Shown: piece by piece, positions 52,646 through 60,626 of the stretch
Layout: each line of letters begins with the position of its first letter
Numbering within the stretch: position 1 is the stretch's first letter
Assembly (NCBI GenBank): GCA_963722415.1
Contig: CAVRNI010000043.1
Coordinates: 124,001 to 188,000 of the forward strand
DNA: 64,000 bases
Reading direction: 5' to 3'
Origin: JALOLG01 sp963722415
Lineage (GTDB): Bacteria > Actinomycetota > Acidimicrobiia > Acidimicrobiales > Ilumatobacteraceae
Made by a program: the position numbers and the translations under genes
Notes under the pieces: generated by a model
Databases searched by the model: none
Told to the model about the DNA's origin: nothing
What the model saw: the letters and a program-made list of their open reading frames with translations, nothing else

Positions 52646-53903
52646 TCGCACGATTGGTGTCGGTGTGATCGGCACCGGGTTCATGGGAGTCGCCCACACC
52701 GAAGCGTTGCGCCGGCTCGGCCTCGATGTCGTCGGCATCGTCGGGTCGTCGCCGGAGCGGGCGAAGGCCAAGGCGGCGTCGAGCCCGCTCCCGCCGGTGG
52801 TGCCGAGCATCGACGACCTGCTCGCCGATCCGCGGGTCGATGCCGTGCACGTCACCAGCCCGAACCATCTGCACGCCGACCACGTCCGTGCCGTCATCGC
52901 CGCCGGCAAGCACGTCGTGTGCGAGAAGCCGCTCGGCGTTTCGTCGATCGAGACCGCCGCGCTCGTCGCCGAGGCGGCCGCTGCCGGTGTCGTGAACGCG
53001 GTGTGCTTCAACATCCGCTACTACGCCCAGAACCAGAACGCGGCGGCGATGGTCGCGGCCGGCGCGGTGGGTGAACCGCGGTTCGTCACCGGCCGCTACC
53101 ACCAGGACTGGCTGCTGCTCGACACCGATTGGAACTGGCGCCTCGACGCCGCCCGCCAGGGCGCGTTGCGTGCCGTGGCCGACATCGGTTCGCACTGGTT
53201 CGACCTCGTGCGGTTCGTCGTCGGCCGGCGGATCGACGCGGTCCTCGCCGACCTCCACACGTTCGTGCCCGAGCGCAATCACCCGGACGGCGAGGTCGAG
53301 ACGTTCGGTGCCGCGGGTGTCGACCACGACGTGGCACGGGTCCGTGAGCACATGACGGGCGACGACGCGGCCGGGGTGCTGCTGCGCTTCGAGGAAGGGA
53401 CGCGCGGGACGTGCACGGTGAGCCAGGTCTCGGCCGGTCGCAAGAACACGATCGACTGGGAGATCGACGGGTCGCAGCACGCGCTCGCCTGGAGCTCAGA
53501 GGATCCCGAGCGGCTCTGGGCCGGTCACCGCGGCCGTCCGAACGAGGTGATCGAGAAGGACGCCGCGATCATGACCCCTTCCGGCATCGCGGCCGCCGGG
53601 TATCCGGCGGGGCACGTCGAGGGGTACCCCGACACGTTCCGCGCCCTGTTCGCCGACGTGTATCGCGACGTCGCCGCGGGTGGTCCGTCGGAGTACCCGG
53701 CGTACCCGACGTTCGTCGACGGCCACGACGCCATGGCAGTGTGCGATGCGATCAGCGAATCGGCCCGCACCGGCACGTGGGCCACCGTCGATCGCGTCCG
53801 TTCCGAACCCAACCATTCCGAACGTCACCAGACTGATCGAGACCAAACCGAACGTCATCAAACAGATCGAGACCAAACCGATCGTCAGAGGAGTGCGATA
53901 TGA
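52635..53903 (+). CDS. Gfo/Idh/MocA family oxidoreductase (first)
   Basis: 422 residues. The NAD fold is GVGVIGTGFMGVAHTEALRR and the catalytic region is VVCEKPLGVSSIET with the EKP motif. The C-terminal domain runs to about residue 390. The last 30 residues are coded by 30-base tandem repeats (ERHQTDRDQT twice) and look like a later addition. The family oxidises sugars, inositols or their 2-keto forms with NAD. It sits in the sugar ABC operon before an isomerase/epimerase, as in inositol- and glucoside-type pathways. Confidence 0.88.
   Translation: MVADRTIGVGVIGTGFMGVAHTEALRRLGLDVVGIVGSSPERAKAKAASSPLPPVVPSIDDLLADPRVDAVHVTSPNHLHADHVRAVIAAGKHVVCEKPLGVSSIETAALVAEAAAAGVVNAVCFNIRYYAQNQNAAAMVAAGAVGEPRFVTGRYHQDWLLLDTDWNWRLDAARQGALRAVADIGSHWFDLVRFVVGRRIDAVLADLHTFVPERNHPDGEVETFGAAGVDHDVARVREHMTGDDAAGVLLRFEEGTRGTCTVSQVSAGRKNTIDWEIDGSQHALAWSSEDPERLWAGHRGRPNEVIEKDAAIMTPSGIAAAGYPAGHVEGYPDTFRALFADVYRDVAAGGPSEYPAYPTFVDGHDAMAVCDAISESARTGTWATVDRVRSEPNHSERHQTDRDQTERHQTDRDQTDRQRSAI
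53818..53887. repeat. 30-bp tandem repeat at gene end
   Basis: Two full units start at 53818 and 53848 (CCGAACGTCA...GATCGAGACCAAA), with four differences in 30 bases; a third broken unit starts at 53878. They form the very end of the first Gfo/Idh/MocA gene and reach to 13 bases before the next start codon. Confidence 0.8.
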
Positions 53904-54817
53904 AACTGGGCCTGCTCACCGCCGCCTTCCCCGACACACCGCTCTCGGAGGTCGCCGACTGGGCCGCCGGCAACGGATTCTCGATGCTCGAGGTCGCCTG
54001 CTGGCCGCGCTCGGACGGGCCGACGCGACGGTACGCCGGTGTCTCGCACATCGACTGCGCCAACCTGTCCGATGGTGAGGCGAAGGACCTCGTCGGCGAT
54101 CTCGCCGAACGTGGTGTGGAGATCTCGGCGCTCGGCTACTACCCGAATCCGCTGCATCCCGACCTCGATCATCGCGCCGAGGTGATCGCCCACCTGGGCC
54201 ACGTCATCGATGCGGCGACCAAGCTCGACGTACCGATCGTCAACACGTTCATCGGCAACGACAAGGACAAGCCGGTCAAGGAGAACTTCGCCGAGTTCAC
54301 CAAGGTCTGGCCCGACATCGTCGCCAGGGCGGCCGACGCGGGAGTGAAGATCGCGATCGAGAACTGCCCGATGATCTTCAGCCAGGACGAGTGGCCGGGG
54401 GGCAACAACCTGATGCACACGCCCGCCGCGTGGCGCGAGGTGTTCGGCTACCTCGAGGGCGACACGCTCGGTCTGAACCTCGATCCGTCCCACCTCGTGT
54501 GGCAGATGATCGACTACGAGCGCGTCGTGCGCGAGTTCGGTGACCGGCTGTACCACGTGCACGCCAAGGACATGGAGATCGACCGCAACGGACTGTACGA
54601 ACGCGGTGTCCTGTCGGCGGGCATGGGATGGCAGGTCCCGCGGCTTCCGGGTCTGGGCGAAGTGCGGTGGGATCGTTTCGTCAGCGCGCTGTACAAGGCG
54701 GGGTACGACTACGCCATCGTCGTCGAGCACGAGGACCGTCAGTTCGAAGGGTCGGACGAAAAGGTCAAGGCCGGGTTCCTGCTCGCCCGCAACGCCGTGG
54801 CGCCCTACATCGTCTGA
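53900..54817 (+). CDS. Sugar phosphate isomerase/epimerase (xylose isomerase-like TIM barrel)
   Basis: 305 residues. LGLLTAAFPDTPLSEVADWA at the start, KIAIENCPMIFSQDE with the metal Glu, LGLNLDPSHLVWQ with Asp and His, and YHVHAKDMEIDRNG are typical of the AP-endonuclease-2 fold epimerases (IolE/IolI-like). It probably isomerises the keto sugar or inosose made by the neighbouring oxidoreductases. The ATG at 53900 overlaps the end of the oxidoreductase gene by four bases. Confidence 0.88.
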   Translation: MKLGLLTAAFPDTPLSEVADWAAGNGFSMLEVACWPRSDGPTRRYAGVSHIDCANLSDGEAKDLVGDLAERGVEISALGYYPNPLHPDLDHRAEVIAHLGHVIDAATKLDVPIVNTFIGNDKDKPVKENFAEFTKVWPDIVARAADAGVKIAIENCPMIFSQDEWPGGNNLMHTPAAWREVFGYLEGDTLGLNLDPSHLVWQMIDYERVVREFGDRLYHVHAKDMEIDRNGLYERGVLSAGMGWQVPRLPGLGEVRWDRFVSALYKAGYDYAIVVEHEDRQFEGSDEKVKAGFLLARNAVAPYIV

Positions 54818-54823
54818 GGCGGG

Positions 54824-56014
54824 TCAGATGATCCGGTCGGTGAACTCGTTCGTCGCCGGATCCTTGAGGATCAGCTTGCGGCGACCGTCCGGGAGGTGTT
54901 CCTCCTTGATGACGATGAGCCCATCCTCGGTGCGCGCGGCGCGGGCGATCCGCGCAGTGGTGCCACCGCGCCAGTCGAGCTCGACCGGCGCCCAGTTCCC
55001 GCTACTCGCCGAGCGGTAGCAGGCGTCCATGACCGCGTTCACGACGTAGCCGTCGTACATCGTCTCGCGGGGCTCGCGTCCGTCGTCGATGGCGTCGAAC
55101 ATGTCGGTGAACATGTCGACGTAGCCGAACTCGGCCACCTCGTCACCGACGGGGAAGAGCCAGCCGCTCTCGATCTCCGCCTTCTCGGCGACGTAACCGC
55201 CGCCGCCGCTCGAGAACATCTCGAAGCCCGTGCGCAGCGAGTGGTTCGTCCAGATCGTGCCCTCGGTGCCTGCCACCTCGTCGCGCAGGTCCATCCCGCC
55301 GCGGAACGTCCAGCTGACCTCGAACTGGCCCATCGCACCGCTCTCGAACCTGACGAGCGCGATCGCGTTGTCCTCGGCATCGATCGGATGGACGAGGGTG
55401 TCGCTCCAGCACATCACCTCGACGGGCCGGTTGCCCTTGCCCACGTACGTCCGCATGATCTCGATGCAGTGGCACCCGAGATCGACGATGCAACCGCCGC
55501 CCGCCTGCGTCGCGTCCCAGAACCACGCGCTGTGCGGGCCGGGATGCGTCTCGCGGCTCCGGACCCACATGACGTCGCCGATGGCACCGGCCGCGACAGC
55601 CGCCACCGCCTTGAGCGTCTTGGGCGTGTAGACGAGGTCCTCGAGGTATCCCCCGAACACGCCGGCCGACTCGACGAGATCGAGGATCCGCTTGGCCTCG
55701 GCGGCGGTGCGGGCGAGCGGCTTGGTGCACAGCACGGCCTTGCCGGCACCGGCCGCGATGGCGATCGCTTCTTCGTGCATGTGGTTCGGCAGCCCGACGA
55801 CGACGACGTCGACATCGGGGTGGTTGACGGCCGCCTCGACGCTCGTCGTCGCGCTCGGGACGTCCCACCGCTGCTTGAACGCCTCGCCGCGCTCGACCGA
55901 TCGCGAGTACACGACCTCCACGCGGTCCCGGCTGCGCTGACCGTGCAGCGTCATGGTGTAGAAGTCGCCGATCAACCCGGTGCCGAGCATGGCGACGCGG
56001 CGGCCCGGTTTCAC
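54824..56014 (-). CDS. Gfo/Idh/MocA family oxidoreductase (second)
   Basis: 396 residues, convergent with the sugar operon (six bases between the ends). The NAD fold is VAMLGTGLIGDFYTMTLHG. AVLCTKPLARTAAEA gives TKP in place of the usual EKP, keeping the catalytic Lys. GGGCIVDLGCHCIEIMRTYVG is the active-site region of the family. GTG start at 56014. It probably acts on the same or a related sugar as the first copy, but it is transcribed on its own from the spacer before the mau-like cluster. Confidence 0.87.
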   Translation of the reverse strand: MKPGRRVAMLGTGLIGDFYTMTLHGQRSRDRVEVVYSRSVERGEAFKQRWDVPSATTSVEAAVNHPDVDVVVVGLPNHMHEEAIAIAAGAGKAVLCTKPLARTAAEAKRILDLVESAGVFGGYLEDLVYTPKTLKAVAAVAAGAIGDVMWVRSRETHPGPHSAWFWDATQAGGGCIVDLGCHCIEIMRTYVGKGNRPVEVMCWSDTLVHPIDAEDNAIALVRFESGAMGQFEVSWTFRGGMDLRDEVAGTEGTIWTNHSLRTGFEMFSSGGGGYVAEKAEIESGWLFPVGDEVAEFGYVDMFTDMFDAIDDGREPRETMYDGYVVNAVMDACYRSASSGNWAPVELDWRGGTTARIARAARTEDGLIVIKEEHLPDGRRKLILKDPATNEFTDRII

Positions 56015-56157
56015 AGATCGGGTTCCCCTTCGTCAGCGAGATGTCCCGCCATTCAAGCACACCGCACCTCCGCATCGTGTCGCCAGGACGGCGGTCAGGG
56101 CACGTTGCGGGGTGCGCTAATCTTGCTCATCCTGAATCCGACCGCGGAGGCTGTTCG

Positions 56158-56556
56158 ATGGCCAAAGAGCGAAAAGACGGACAAGAGGGTCACGTGGTCA
56201 CCGTGTCCTCGCAAGAGGGTCAGAGCGTCCTCGTCACCGTTCCGATGGTGGGGTTTCCGGAGGGGTTTCAACTCCCACCGGGTGCCCGCGTCGTGTTGGT
56301 GAGCACCCCATCCGGCCCGGCAGTACGACCTCTCGTACGGGCGGTCCCGGGAAGTGTTCCGCCGGACGCGCTGGAGCAACGTGGCACGCCGATCCCCGGG
56401 GGCGGACGCAGAGTGCTGCAGGACGCGACCGAGGTCGGCAAGCAGCCTGCGCAGGGTTCACCCGGTGAGGACGTCATGTGGGTCGTCGAATCCAGCGACC
56501 CGGAGGGTCCCGAGCCGGTGATCGCCGTTCGCCGCGCCAACTCAGAGCGCAACTAG
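56158..56556 (+). CDS. Unknown protein, first gene of the mau-like cluster
   Basis: 132 residues from the ATG at 56158. The N-terminus is charged (MAKERKDGQEGH), then comes a beta-like stretch (VVTVSSQEGQSVLVTVPMVG, LPPGARVVLVSTPSG) and a Gly/Pro-rich polar part ending VMWVVESSDPEGPEPVIAV. No signal peptide, no membrane segment, no cysteine. No family recognised. The next gene starts two bases after its stop, so it belongs with MauE and the cysteine-rich protein, perhaps as a cytoplasmic partner. Confidence 0.65.
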   Translation: MAKERKDGQEGHVVTVSSQEGQSVLVTVPMVGFPEGFQLPPGARVVLVSTPSGPAVRPLVRAVPGSVPPDALEQRGTPIPGGGRRVLQDATEVGKQPAQGSPGEDVMWVVESSDPEGPEPVIAVRRANSERN

Positions 56557-56558
56557 CC

Positions 56559-57107
56559 GTGGCGGGCTTCGCCACGACGGTCGCGTTGTTGGGCGCGGCG
56601 ATCCTGCTGTGGGCGGGCCTGGAGAAGGCGCGCGACCCCGGGTCGACCGTGTCGACACTCCGGGAGCTCGGCGCGCCGACCGCGCTCGCCCGTGTCGGTG
56701 GATTCGTCCTCATCCTGGCGGAGCTCGTGATCGCGGTGGGGCTCGTGTTCTGGCCCGATTCGGTCTGGATCCAGGCCGGAGTCGTCGTCCTCGCCGGAGC
56801 ATTCGCCTTGGCCGGCCTGCTCGCCCTTCGCCGCGGTGAACTGATCCGCTGTTCCTGCTTCGGCTCGGCCCGCCGCGGCTACCTCGGGGCCAACCAGATC
56901 AAGGCTCTCGTGCCGTGGTTGGGAGGTGTCGCGATCCTGCGCGTTGCGGATGTGGAGGCTCCGTCGCCGTCGCGAGGGGCGGCGATGCTGTGCGGCATTG
57001 CCCTGACGATGGCGTGCGTGCGCCTGGTTCCGGTTCTCGGCACGTGGCGCGAGGCGCGTGGCGACCGCCGTGCGGCAGTGGAGACGTACGTATGGGCACA
57101 CCGATGA
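56559..57107 (+). CDS. MauE/DoxX family redox-associated membrane protein
   Basis: 182 residues with four hydrophobic helices (about 3-20, 47-65, 70-90 and 145-165). A cytoplasm- or periplasm-facing C98-S-C100-F-G pair follows the third helix, the cysteine motif of MauE-type proteins. MauE is needed with MauD to form the disulfides of the methylamine dehydrogenase small subunit. The GTG start at 56559 gives no leader; a longer reading from 56478 overlaps the upstream gene and is unlikely. Its end overlaps the MauD-like gene. Confidence 0.8.
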   Translation: MAGFATTVALLGAAILLWAGLEKARDPGSTVSTLRELGAPTALARVGGFVLILAELVIAVGLVFWPDSVWIQAGVVVLAGAFALAGLLALRRGELIRCSCFGSARRGYLGANQIKALVPWLGGVAILRVADVEAPSPSRGAAMLCGIALTMACVRLVPVLGTWREARGDRRAAVETYVWAHR

Positions 57108-57688
57108 CGATCCTCGTCGCCGTGCTCGCCCTGGTGGTCTTCATCCTGTGCGGGGTGGTCCTGGAGCTGTTCCGCGACGTGCGGCAGCTCCGTGACGCGG
57201 CCGGCATCCTCGACCGGCCCCTCGATGTCGACATCGGGGCGGTCGCCGGGACGACGCCCAGCAGCCATGGGCTGCCGGACGCGCTCGATTCGGCTCAGTC
57301 GGCGCTGGTGCTGTTCCTCTCCGATCGATGTGGCACGTGTCGGTCGATCGCCGCCGGGCTCGACCGCGAGCTGCCGCCGCTGCTCTGGATCGTGCTCGAG
57401 GCCCGCAGCCCCGATTCGGCAGCGAAGTTCGTCGAGTCGTACGACATGACGTCGATGATCGGCGACGGCCGGCTGCTGCTCGACGTCGACGGCGCCATCG
57501 CCGGTCACATCGGACTCGACATCACACCGGTTGGCTTCCGTGTGGAAGGCGGCCGGATCGCCAACGCCACGACCGTTCCGTCGAGGCGATACCTGCAGTC
57601 GATCCTCCCGAAGCCACTCGGCCTGAGGCGGACGAACGTCGTATCGAAAGAGAGGACAGTGTGGGAAGTTTCTTCACCACGATCCTGA
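57092..57688 (+). CDS. MauD-like thioredoxin-fold protein, membrane-anchored
   Basis: 198 residues. One N-terminal helix (about 6-25, ILVAVLALVVFILCGVVL) anchors the protein. A thioredoxin-like domain outside the membrane carries C80-G-T-C83 in LFLSDRCGTCRSIAAG. The ending DITPVGFRVEGG has the cis-Pro region of the fold. MauD proteins pass disulfides to the cysteine-rich dehydrogenase subunit. Overlaps both neighbours (16 bases with MauE, 28 with the cysteine-rich gene), so the three proteins are made together. Confidence 0.8.
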   Translation: MGTPMTILVAVLALVVFILCGVVLELFRDVRQLRDAAGILDRPLDVDIGAVAGTTPSSHGLPDALDSAQSALVLFLSDRCGTCRSIAAGLDRELPPLLWIVLEARSPDSAAKFVESYDMTSMIGDGRLLLDVDGAIAGHIGLDITPVGFRVEGGRIANATTVPSRRYLQSILPKPLGLRRTNVVSKERTVWEVSSPRS

Positions 57689-57981
57689 ACTGGCTCAGGA
57701 ACTGGTACGCCTGGCTGATCGCGTTGATCCGGCGCCTCTTCGGCGGCGGCGGCACCATCGAGGACGACAAGTGTTGCCACCTCGCCCGTCCGGACAACGA
57801 ATGCAGATACTTCGGCGACAAGGCGAGCTTCTCGTGTCCCGACGGCTATTACCGGCAGTGGTGGCACTGCTGTGAGGGCACACAGTTGATCGGCTGCGGT
57901 GAATGCACGACGAACACGAGCACGTGCTGGAGTGGAAGCTTCGAATGCTCGATCTGGTGGTGGACGACGCAACCATGCTGA
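57661..57981 (+). CDS. MauA-like cysteine-rich small protein (11 Cys, 9 Trp)
   Basis: 106 residues from a GTG at 57661 behind GAGAGGA. Residues 1-31 are an amphipathic/hydrophobic N-terminus (TILNWLRNWYAWLIALIRRL) and a Gly hinge. The rest is packed with 11 cysteines (38, 39, 48, 59, 70, 71, 79, 82, 89, 96, 106) and tryptophans at 67, 68, 90 and 99-101. The methylamine dehydrogenase light chain MauA has twelve structural cysteines and two Trp fused to the TTQ cofactor, and is made with MauE and MauD, as here. No heavy chain (MauB) lies nearby. It may be an unusual quinone-cofactor or disulfide-rich protein; homology is suggested by pattern and context, not proven. Confidence 0.65.
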   Translation: MGSFFTTILNWLRNWYAWLIALIRRLFGGGGTIEDDKCCHLARPDNECRYFGDKASFSCPDGYYRQWWHCCEGTQLIGCGECTTNTSTCWSGSFECSIWWWTTQPC

Positions 57982-57991
57982 TCCGCGATCG

Positions 57992-58693
57992 ATGACACCC
58001 GTCATCGCATTCGTGCTGGCCTCGGTCGCCGGCTTCTCACAACTGTTCAGCCCTTGAGGCACTTCGGTCCTCGGGACCCTGGGGCCCTTCGTGCAGGGGC
58101 CGTCGTCGAGCCGTGCTCTCCGAATTCGGACGTCGGTGGTACTGGGCGTTGCGTTCGTCGTCGGAGCGATCGTCCTGTTCGCGCTCGTCTACGGTCTCGG
58201 ACGGCTGGTGGGAGTGAACGACCTGCCCGATGATTGGCGGATCGGCCTCGGTGCGGCGGGCCTCCTCACGCTGGCGGCGATCGACATCCAGGCGACCAGG
58301 AAGTCGACGTACTGCCGGCTCAGCTGGCGGCGCCAGACCCCGAAATCGCTCATGCACCGGCACTCGCCGACGGTGGTCGCGGCCGTCTGGGGATTCGACA
58401 TCGGCCTTGCGATCACGACGGTGCGGGTCGCGGCCGCCACCTGGGGAGCGATCCTGCTGACCGGTCTCGGCCTGTCCGTGTGGTTCACCGGGCTCGGTTA
58501 CGGCCTGGGTTTCGCCGTGCCCTTCGTCGTCCTGCTCTGGACCCATCGTGTCGGCCGAATCGCGCGGTCTCCACATCCGGTGGATCCCGGACTCGAATCG
58601 ATGCTCGCCAAGCGCCGGCGGCTGCAAGCCGTTTCCGCGGCGCTTCTGACCGTCGGCAGCACCGTCCTCGTCGGCCTGATCGTCGCGTCGTAG
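57992..58693 (+). CDS. CcdA/DsbD-like membrane protein with in-frame UGA codon
   Basis: From an ATG at 57992 the frame reads MTPVIAFVLASVAGFSQLFS, then Pro, then TGA at 58055-58057, and continues without further stop as GTSVLGTLGPFVQGP and about five more hydrophobic helices to 58693. CcdA/DsbD-type carriers have SPC at this place, in the first helix. So UGA stands for the redox cysteine: selenocysteine, a substitution of TGC, or a real stop with restart at the GTG at 58091. Ten bases after the cysteine-rich gene, it completes a mau-like set by feeding electrons across the membrane (role inferred). Confidence 0.6.
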
Positions 58694-58701
58694 AGGCCGC
58701 C

Positions 58702-60626
58702 TTGCTGGGTCGGACACGAGGGATCGAAACCATCGCAGCGCTGCCCGCCACCGGTGCGGCCGCCGGGAGCTCGCGACCGATCGCCTCGTACGGCCTGCTC
58801 TCCGACTGCACACACCGCGGCGCTCGTCGGCAATGACGGGTCGATCGACTGGCTCTGCCTGCCACGGTTCGACGGCCCGGCCGTCTTCGCCCGCATCCTC
58901 GACCCCGACGCCGGCCACTGGTCGATCCGTCCCTCGAGCGCGTTCACAACCGAACGTCGCTATCTCCCGAGCTCGCTCGTCATCGACACGACGTTCACGA
59001 CCGAGACCGGCACGGTCCGGCTGCTCGACGCGCTCGCCTTCGCGGAGGGACAGCGCGGTCACGACCTCGGCCTCGAAGCGCCGCGCGAGCTGCTGCGATC
59101 GCTCGTCGGCGTCACGGGCTCGGTCGACGTCGTGATGGAGCTCGCACCGCGCCCCGAGTACGGACTGGTGCGCCCGCTGTTCCGTCAGACTGACGATGGT
59201 GGCCGCACGTTCGGCGGCCCGAACCAGATCATCGTTCGTGCCGCGGTACCGACGGAGATCGACGGCAGCACGATGCGCGCCGCGTTCACGGTGGTCGAAG
59301 GCGACGAGCTCGGGTTCTCGGTCCGGTGGTCGCCTGCCGAGAGCACCGGCCGCGAGCCGACCCGACCCGACGCTGTCGCGGCCCGTATCGCCGACACCGT
59401 CGAGGGGTGGCGGAGCTGGGAGAGCGAGCACGACGTCTACGAGGGAAGGCACCGCGATCTGGTCCTGCTCAGCTCGCGGGTGCTGAAGGGTCTGACGTAC
59501 CGCCCGACGGGCGCCATCATCGCCGCGCCGACGACGTCGCTCCCCGAGACCGTCGGCGGCGAGCGCAACTGGGACTACCGCTACTCGTGGATCCGCGATG
59601 CGAGCCTCACGTTGCAGGCGCTCTACGTCGGCTCGTGCTCCGACGAGGCGGAGAACTTCGTGTCGTTCATGACGAGCTCCGCCGGTGGCTGCGCGGGCGC
59701 CGACGACGCGTTGCAGATCATGTACGGCATCGCCGGCGAGCACGACCTCACGGAGCGCACGCTCGAGCACCTGCGCGGCTGGCGGGACTCAGCGCCGGTG
59801 CGGGTCGGCAACGGGGCCTGGAACCAGACCCAGCTCGATGTCTACGGCCAGCTCCTCGACGCCATCCACCTCTACCACGAGCAGCTCGGCGAGCTGCATC
59901 CGGAGATCCAGCGCTTCGTGGCCGAACTGGCCGACGCGGCCGCCGGCCGGTGGATGGAGAAGGACCAAGGGATGTGGGAGATGCGCGGCGATCCCCGTCA
60001 CCACCTCTCCTCGAAGGTGCTCTGCTGGACCGCGCTCGACCGGGCCGTGAAGCTGGCGCCGGCACTCGACCAGCACGCCAAGGGCGAGGAGTGGACGGCC
60101 GAACGCGACCGCATCCGCGAGGCGATCCTCACCCGCGGCTGGAGCGACGCCAAGCAGGCCTACGCCCAGTCGTTCGACTCCGACGAGCTCGACGCCGCCC
60201 AGCTCCTGATGCCACTCGTCGGCTTCCTGCCGGCGACCGACGAGCGCATGCGTTCGACCATCGACGCGATCGCCGAACGAGCTCACGCGCGACGGTCTCG
60301 TGTTGCGCTACCTCAACAACGACGGCTTGAACGCCGACGGCCTCACCGGCGAGGAGGGCACGTTCACGATCTGTTCGTTCTGGCTCGCTTCGGCGCTGGC
60401 CAAGGCCGGCGAGCTCGAGCGCGCCGAGGCGCTGTTCGACCAGCTCGCCGGTTACGCCAACGACCTCGGGCTGCTCGCCGAGGAGATCGACGTCGCGAGC
60501 GGCGAACAGCTCGGCAACTTTCCGCAGGCCTTCAGTCACATCGGGTTGATCACCGCGGCGTGGGAGATCGACAAGGCCCGCGACGGCTCGTCGGCCAAGA
60601 GCCGGTCGAGGACGTCGCGCATGTAG
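58702..60626 (+). CDS. Glycoside hydrolase family 15 (glucoamylase/trehalase-like), two frame changes
   Basis: From a TTG at 58702 the frame gives TGAAAGSSRPIASYGLLSDC, shifts near 58808, and goes on as HTAALVGNDGSIDWLCLPRF, the start of the GH15 family. GERNWDYRYSWIRDASLTL is the substrate-binding core. After another shift near 60285, EEGTFTICSFWLASAL and LAEEIDVASGEQLGNFPQAF hold the catalytic glutamates. About 640 residues, the normal length for actinobacterial trehalases or glucoamylases of this clade, which are cytoplasmic. No signal peptide. The last 90 bases overlap the end of the regulator gene on the other strand. Confidence 0.83.

Noticed and set aside
51269..53014. 581-codon minus-strand frame across the permease genes
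   Set aside because: Low-complexity Arg/Asp/His composition and full overlap with intact permease and oxidoreductase genes.
58066..58078. GGTCC-TCG-GGACC hairpin as a definite SECIS element
   Set aside because: The loop is only three bases and starts 13 bases after the UGA, closer than is usual; kept only as supporting context for the selenocysteine hypothesis.
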